Assembly (NCBI GenBank): GCA_951801245.1
Contig: CATOMC010000025.1
Location: forward strand, 1 to 11,439
DNA length: 11,439 nt
Direction: 5' to 3'
Origin: an uncultured Lachnospiraceae bacterium
GTDB lineage: Bacteria; Bacillota_A; Clostridia; Lachnospirales; Lachnospiraceae
Both the position numbers and the translations under genes were made by a program. Positions 7,341 to 11,439 of this stretch are shown in pieces. Position 1 is the first letter of the stretch; every line of letters starts with the position of its first letter. The notes under the pieces are model-generated. The model was not told the origin of the DNA. It made no database searches and saw only the letters and a list, made by a program, of their open reading frames with translations.

Positions 7341-7361
7341 CTCCTGCCACCTGCCTTTCCA

Positions 7362-8267
7362 CTATTCCGCCTTATCCCACAATCTCTGTAGCAGCATGAT
7401 CGCCCCAAACAAAACAACCCCAACGCAGACCGCCGCTGCCGCCATCTTGTCAAACTCCATGTTCACAAACCAGTTATTAAACAGATGCTGCAGCAGATAA
7501 ATGTCCTCCTGCGGGTAAGATCCCGCCACCAGATACGCTTCTCTATATATTTTAAAAGAATTTAGAAAAGACAAGATCACTATGGTATAAAAACTCCCCT
7601 TTAGATTCGGCAGGATAATATAGCGGATACATTTCCACCGGCCTGCCCCGTCCACCCGTGCGGCCTCCAGAAGTTCATTGGGAATCGCCAGAATCCCGGC
7701 TAACCAGAGCACCACCGTATATCCGGTGTTCTTCCACAGATAGCTGGCGACCAACACCCAGAAAGAGGCTCCGGTACCAAGATAATCCGTCATCACAGGC
7801 ACCCACCATCCCGTCACCTCACCGATTCTGGTAAGAAACAGATTGAAAAATCCCTGTCGGTAAAAGACCATTTTCCAGACCAGCACAATGGTCGCTGTAG
7901 GCATGGCTAGCGGAAAAAGATACACGGATTTGATCAGCCCTGCACTCTTTAAATTGCTCAGCGGAAATGCCACAAAAAGCCCCGCCAATACCAGAAGCGG
8001 AATACAGACCAAGGTAAAGCGCAGGGTATTATGCACTGCCAGAAGGAAAGCCTGATTATGAAAAATGACACCGTAATTTCTGATGCCCATAAATTCGCCG
8101 GTAACCGCAGTCTGAAAAGACCGCTTCATCACATCCAGAAATGGAAGCAGCACGAAAATTGTCACCCCCGCAAAACTGGGCAGCAGAAACAGCGCAAAGG
8201 GAACGCTGCGCCTGACTGCCATCCTCATACTGCCTTTTCTGTTTCCCTTTGCTCTCTGCCCTGTCAT
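7362..8267 (-). CDS. Sugar ABC transporter permease, MalF/UgpA (CUT1) type
   Basis: A 301-residue integral membrane partner of the MalG-type permease. A basic N-terminus (KGNRKGSMRMAVRR) precedes the first transmembrane segment (about 22-42). Further segments lie at about 80-105, 112-132, 165-190, 222-238 and 272-295. The EAA loop reads EAARVDGAGRWKCIRYIILP (201-220), the MalF-type consensus. GGGGAG lies 4 nt before the ATG; internal ATGs at residues 14 and 16 are possible alternatives. It follows the binding-protein gene by 95 bp and precedes the second permease by 21 bp, the standard binding protein-MalF-MalG order. Confidence 0.93.
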   Translation of the reverse strand: MTGQRAKGNRKGSMRMAVRRSVPFALFLLPSFAGVTIFVLLPFLDVMKRSFQTAVTGEFMGIRNYGVIFHNQAFLLAVHNTLRFTLVCIPLLVLAGLFVAFPLSNLKSAGLIKSVYLFPLAMPTATIVLVWKMVFYRQGFFNLFLTRIGEVTGWWVPVMTDYLGTGASFWVLVASYLWKNTGYTVVLWLAGILAIPNELLEAARVDGAGRWKCIRYIILPNLKGSFYTIVILSFLNSFKIYREAYLVAGSYPQEDIYLLQHLFNNWFVNMEFDKMAAAAVCVGVVLFGAIMLLQRLWDKAE

Positions 8268-8362
8268 CTAACTCCCCATTTCCTGCAATGTAATCTATCT
8301 TCCAGTCTGTCCGTCTCACCTTATGCCTTACCGTGCTTTCGGCCAATGATGCCAGCGCATCC

Positions 8363-10819
8363 TTACTCCGCCATATAAATATCCACCTTTCCCTTAATCT
8401 TCTCTACTGCCTCCTCCAGAGAAAGATAGCCTTCCAGATACTGGCCGCCAAACTCTACAATTGCGTCTTCCACCATCGGCACCGTAATATACGGTGTATC
8501 CAGTTCACAGAAGATATCATACAGTTCCTGGAATTCTTCCTTCGTAGGCATATAGACATTCATCGTGAATTCTCTGCCGTCTCCCGTACTGCCGCCGATG
8601 CTGCTTGAGACTTCACCATAATCCACATTCATACCGCCATTTGCTAGAAGACTCCACGAAGGACTGAGCTGACTTTGAAGCGCTGCCCTGTTGACCGCAA
8701 ATCCGTCCCAGAAAAGTTCCTGCACCTCTTCTCCCATCAGCATATCAAAAAACGCTGCTGCCTCCTCCATATGCGCAGAAGAAGCATTGATGCCCGTCAT
8801 GACATCCGGAACAAACACATGACTGCAATTTCCGTCAAGTGGAGCAACGTCCATATCTTCCAGTCCCTCCACCCGGTTAAATGAAATCACTTCCCAAAAA
8901 GCATACGTACTATCCAGTTTACCTGCTCCAAACACAGAATCGCCCATGATAACCTCCATTGTGGCATTACCCAGATTATTATAGGCTTCCATATAGTAAT
9001 CATCGGCGCCTGCTGTATGATACATTTCCCGCCTGTTAGCATAAGATTTCACCATCGCCTCAGAAAGCCCCTCCTGCGATGCCGTATAAATCCGTTTGAT
9101 ATGCTCCAGATAATCCGAGATCACTTGTCCGTCCAGATTGCCTGCCTCATCCACAAAGGCCGGACCCGAAATCGGCATAAGCCACTTCACTGCCGCTTCT
9201 TCCGCGAACATTCCGATGATTTCCTGTCCGGGATGCTCCTTGCGAAGCCGTTCCACCGTCTCTGTCAGGGAAGCCATATCGTGAATCTGTGCAAGATCCT
9301 CTTTCCTGCCAAAAACCGCCGGAATCGTAAAGGTAACCGGCATGCTGTAAATCTTACCGTCTTTTCTGAAACTTTCCACAATATTGGGCAGCAACTCCTG
9401 TTCGCCGCTCATCTGGCTGATATGGTCACTGAGATCTAACAGCACGCCCTTCTCAATATAAGAATCCATCGGCAGACCATCCAGGATCAGAATATCCGGT
9501 CCTGCACCCGACATCAGTTCCGTGTTCAGTTGCTTAATGGCATCTTCTCTGGCTACCGCGTCAGAACCGCTTAAACCTACTTCATATCTGACAAAAGCCT
9601 GGGGATTCTGAGCCTGATACTGGGCGATCGCCTGACGCACTTTATCTTCTTCCTGCAAAGAATAAACCGTCACCAGATCATCCGGCACTGTAGGTACATT
9701 CGGATCATACGTATAGCGGACTAATTTGCCGCCACTAAAGAGTACCATAAAATCATTATTATCCAACGGAACCATACTGACGATACTCATAGAGGGATTG
9801 CCAAAGCTGGACAGTGCCCCATCGATGATCTGCTCCATCGCACTGCCGCCGATCACATGACGATATACCCCGCCGTCACCGCCCTTGTGTGCTACATAAA
9901 TGGTGCCTTCTTCTCCCGGCGCCATATACACGGTAAACGTGTCCGCGGCATAATAATCATCCAGGCAGTTTTGCCGCATAAAATCTGCAAGCACATCATC
10001 GTCCACCCATGTTTCTTTATTCATATCATAGAAAGTAACGCCGTCCTGATACGTCAGAAAAATCATATAATCTCCCTGGAACTGGAGCAGATCCGGATTC
10101 GCACGGAGTGACAGATATTTATGCATCTCCCCGGACTCACAATCTACCTCGTAGAGTGCGCTGCCGCCTATAATTTTGGCAAACAGTCTGCCATCCGGCC
10201 CAAACCAGATGTCCCTCACATACCCTTCCTCCGCGGCCGTCAATTCTGCAATTGTCTGGGAACTGCCATCCGGCTTTGTAAGGATCAGTCCTGTGTGTAA
10301 TTCCCCGTCTTCCTCCAGACTGGGAGAAAACAGCACTGCCGTTGTTCCATCCATATCTGCTTTCATGGTAAAGATATAATTGTCTTCGTTAAAAGCTGCA
10401 AGATCCGGGATGCCCGGTATTGCCTCCGTCTGCCAGGTCACACCGCCATCCGTAGATACCAGCTTACCCGCCGTTCGATCCAATATGACAAAACTGCCAT
10501 CGGAAAGTTGTGTGATCCCGCAGGATAAGGTTGTGTACTGCGAAATATCCACACTGCTCTCCACGTACCGCCCCATAGGCTTGTTCCCTTCTCCTGCGCT
10601 GTCCGTGTCCTTCTGTCCGTTTTCGCCCTCTCCTGCAAAACCGGATGTTTCTTCTCCCGTTGATGTATTCTGCCCTTCTTCAAGCACTGTAGGACTACCG
10701 CTTCCGCAGCCGCCAAGCAGGCTGATCATCATGGAAAGTACCAGCCAGACTACCAACATCCGGCTTTTTCTTTTCCTATTCTTGTGTTCTATTTCTTTCT
10801 GATAGCAATACGGATTCAT
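8363..10819 (-). CDS. Lipoprotein with beta-propeller-like N-terminal half and family 1 solute-binding C-terminal half
   Basis: An 818-residue surface lipoprotein, about twice the usual 400-450 residues of CUT1 binding proteins. Residues 1-38 are a signal peptide: basic KNRKRKSR, hydrophobic core, lipobox LGGC with Cys38. A Gly/Ser/Glu-rich linker follows to about 80. Residues about 90-380 carry repeated beta-strand phrases (QLSDGSFVILD, WFGPDGRLFAKI, EGTIYVAHK, NDFMVLFSGGKLVRY) and a perfect Asp-box STDGGVTW (122-129), as in sialidase-type propellers. Residues about 382-818 form the solute-binding half: VTVYSLQEEDKVRQAIAQYQ, GAGPDILILDGLPMDSYIEKGVLLDLS, then DGKIYSMPVTFTIPAVFGRK. It probably delivers a sugar to the two permeases encoded next. 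The start is kept at 10819 although no good ribosome-binding site is visible, because a start at Met21 would remove the positive charges of the signal peptide. Ligand unknown; the propeller call rests on pattern rather than structure. Confidence 0.88.
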   Translation of the reverse strand: MNPYCYQKEIEHKNRKRKSRMLVVWLVLSMMISLLGGCGSGSPTVLEEGQNTSTGEETSGFAGEGENGQKDTDSAGEGNKPMGRYVESSVDISQYTTLSCGITQLSDGSFVILDRTAGKLVSTDGGVTWQTEAIPGIPDLAAFNEDNYIFTMKADMDGTTAVLFSPSLEEDGELHTGLILTKPDGSSQTIAELTAAEEGYVRDIWFGPDGRLFAKIIGGSALYEVDCESGEMHKYLSLRANPDLLQFQGDYMIFLTYQDGVTFYDMNKETWVDDDVLADFMRQNCLDDYYAADTFTVYMAPGEEGTIYVAHKGGDGGVYRHVIGGSAMEQIIDGALSSFGNPSMSIVSMVPLDNNDFMVLFSGGKLVRYTYDPNVPTVPDDLVTVYSLQEEDKVRQAIAQYQAQNPQAFVRYEVGLSGSDAVAREDAIKQLNTELMSGAGPDILILDGLPMDSYIEKGVLLDLSDHISQMSGEQELLPNIVESFRKDGKIYSMPVTFTIPAVFGRKEDLAQIHDMASLTETVERLRKEHPGQEIIGMFAEEAAVKWLMPISGPAFVDEAGNLDGQVISDYLEHIKRIYTASQEGLSEAMVKSYANRREMYHTAGADDYYMEAYNNLGNATMEVIMGDSVFGAGKLDSTYAFWEVISFNRVEGLEDMDVAPLDGNCSHVFVPDVMTGINASSAHMEEAAAFFDMLMGEEVQELFWDGFAVNRAALQSQLSPSWSLLANGGMNVDYGEVSSSIGGSTGDGREFTMNVYMPTKEEFQELYDIFCELDTPYITVPMVEDAIVEFGGQYLEGYLSLEEAVEKIKGKVDIYMAE

Positions 10820-10924
10820 ATACTATAGTCACTCTGCCTTTCTCTATGTAATAATCTTATTCTTTTGCAACATCATGATTGCCGTCCTGCCGAACGCCTC
10901 TTAATTCATCCTGCAATTATCTAT

Positions 10925-10939
10925 TCGGACATATTCCGA
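10925..10939. promoter_or_regulatory. Small dyad upstream of the transporter operon
   Basis: TCGGA (10925-10929) and TCCGA (10935-10939) form a perfect 5-bp inverted repeat around 5 nt, about 105 bp upstream of the lipoprotein start. It could be an operator half-site pair. No convincing sigma-A promoter was found in 10820-10969 and no terminator follows the upstream gene, so the transporter genes may be co-transcribed with it. Confidence 0.2.
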
Positions 10940-10969
10940 TTCCCTGTCTACTGCAGCAGGCAATGTCTT

Positions 10970-11439
10970 TCAGACAAATTCCATCATCCTGATACTGTCC
11001 GCATAGAAAGCGCCGTCCTGCCAGTTTCCCTTAATGATACATGCCAGTCCCTCTTTCAGATCTCCAAAAGAGCCTTCCCTCTCTGAGATATCCTCCGGAT
11101 TAACGCCGCCGTTTCGCACCGTCTCGTACCAATATGAACAGTTCTGATTCACATACACCGTAACCAGATCATCAGGCTCTTCCATTCCCGGTGCAGGAGC
11201 AACTGCAATATCACTGTCCCCGTCAGAATATGTAGTTTGTTTGCAGATGACAAAGCTGTCCTGCCCTACCGTTTTCACATTGCCGTCCAACTCTTCGCTT
11301 GCGGATGCCTGACCTGATTGTATATCGTTACTGTCCGGTTGATCCTGCACCGGATTCTCTCCCGCTTTCTCCTCTTTGGCAGACCTGTCATCGTCTGCGG
11401 AATGTTCCTCCGCACCCTGCACCGGATTCTCTCCCGCTT
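10970..11439 (-). CDS. Acidic, probably secreted protein of unknown function (3' part)
   Basis: The 5' end lies beyond the right edge; the frame is open to the last base, so the GTG at 11422 need not be the true start. The visible 156 residues have two parts. The first is a low-complexity acidic, hydrophilic linker with many Glu, Asp, Ser and Gln, carrying a 24-residue repeat (KAGENPVQ appears twice). The second is a compact domain starting ELDGNVKTVGQDSFVICKQ and ending WQDGAFYADSIRMMEFV, probably all beta (alternating hydrophobic strands, OB-fold-like by impression). A linker of this kind followed by a small beta domain is typical of Gram-positive lipoproteins, but no signal peptide can be seen here. 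It lies 150 bp upstream of the lipoprotein gene on the same strand, without an intervening terminator. I do not recognise a named family. Confidence 0.75.
   Translation of the reverse strand, partial: AGENPVQGAEEHSADDDRSAKEEKAGENPVQDQPDSNDIQSGQASASEELDGNVKTVGQDSFVICKQTTYSDGDSDIAVAPAPGMEEPDDLVTVYVNQNCSYWYETVRNGGVNPEDISEREGSFGDLKEGLACIIKGNWQDGAFYADSIRMMEFV
11344..11439 (-). repeat. In-frame 72-bp tandem repeat in the acidic linker, cut by the window edge
   Basis: A 24-nt block at 11344-11367 recurs identically at 11416-11439, offset by exactly 72 bp (24 codons). It encodes AGENPVQ plus the last two bases of the preceding Lys codon. The inner copy diverges right after this block (VQDQ against VQGA), so it marks the end of the array; more units may lie beyond the edge. 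Confidence 0.8.

Noticed and set aside
8056..8346. Minus-strand 96-codon frame spanning the gap between the lipoprotein and permease genes
   Set aside because: It overlaps the MalF-type permease start in another frame, has no ribosome-binding site of note and no sensible domain; the permease frame explains the sequence.

Overview
The window looks like chromosomal DNA from an anaerobic Firmicute of the Lachnospiraceae / Clostridium cluster XIVa type. The main reason is a pyruvate, phosphate dikinase that follows the Clostridium symbiosum enzyme almost motif for motif. Supporting signs are purine-rich Shine-Dalgarno sites, a sigma-70-family sigma factor overlapping a small Lys/Arg-rich membrane-type partner, lipoprotein sugar-binding genes and mid-GC codon use. 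Every confident gene lies on the minus strand, so the window reads from high to low coordinates.

From the right edge: (1) 10970-11439 is the 3' part of a gene for an acidic, probably secreted protein of unknown function. It has a 72-bp in-frame tandem repeat at the window edge. (2) 10819-5078 is a probable operon: an 818-residue lipoprotein joining a beta-propeller-like half to a sugar-type solute-binding half, two CUT1 sugar ABC permeases, then a HlyD/membrane-fusion-type adaptor protein. No ATPase is encoded here; Gram-positive CUT1 systems often share one encoded elsewhere. (3) 4929-4093 is a membrane-anchored glycerophosphodiester phosphodiesterase with its own well-formed sigma-A promoter (TTGAAA, 17 bp, TACAAT). 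(4) 3915-1297 is ppdK, closed by a strong rho-independent terminator. (5) 691-1296 lacks a conventional gene. It holds a roughly 290-bp element made of degenerate ~20-bp repeats in both orientations, with hairpins and two very short reading frames, and it lies between two minus-strand terminators. (6) 690-1 is a sigma-factor gene overlapping the start of a putative anti-sigma gene cut by the left edge; an ECF-like promoter lies at the expected place.

Working together: the lipoprotein and two permeases should form an importer for a sugar or oligosaccharide whose identity cannot be read here. The adaptor and the acidic protein may be linked envelope functions, but that is inference from gene order. 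ppdK interconverts pyruvate and PEP at the centre of carbon metabolism, the phosphodiesterase recycles glycerophosphodiesters, and the sigma/anti-sigma pair is probably an envelope-stress module. The most unusual items are the repeat element between ppdK and the sigma gene, and the propeller/solute-binding fusion beside a HlyD-type protein.
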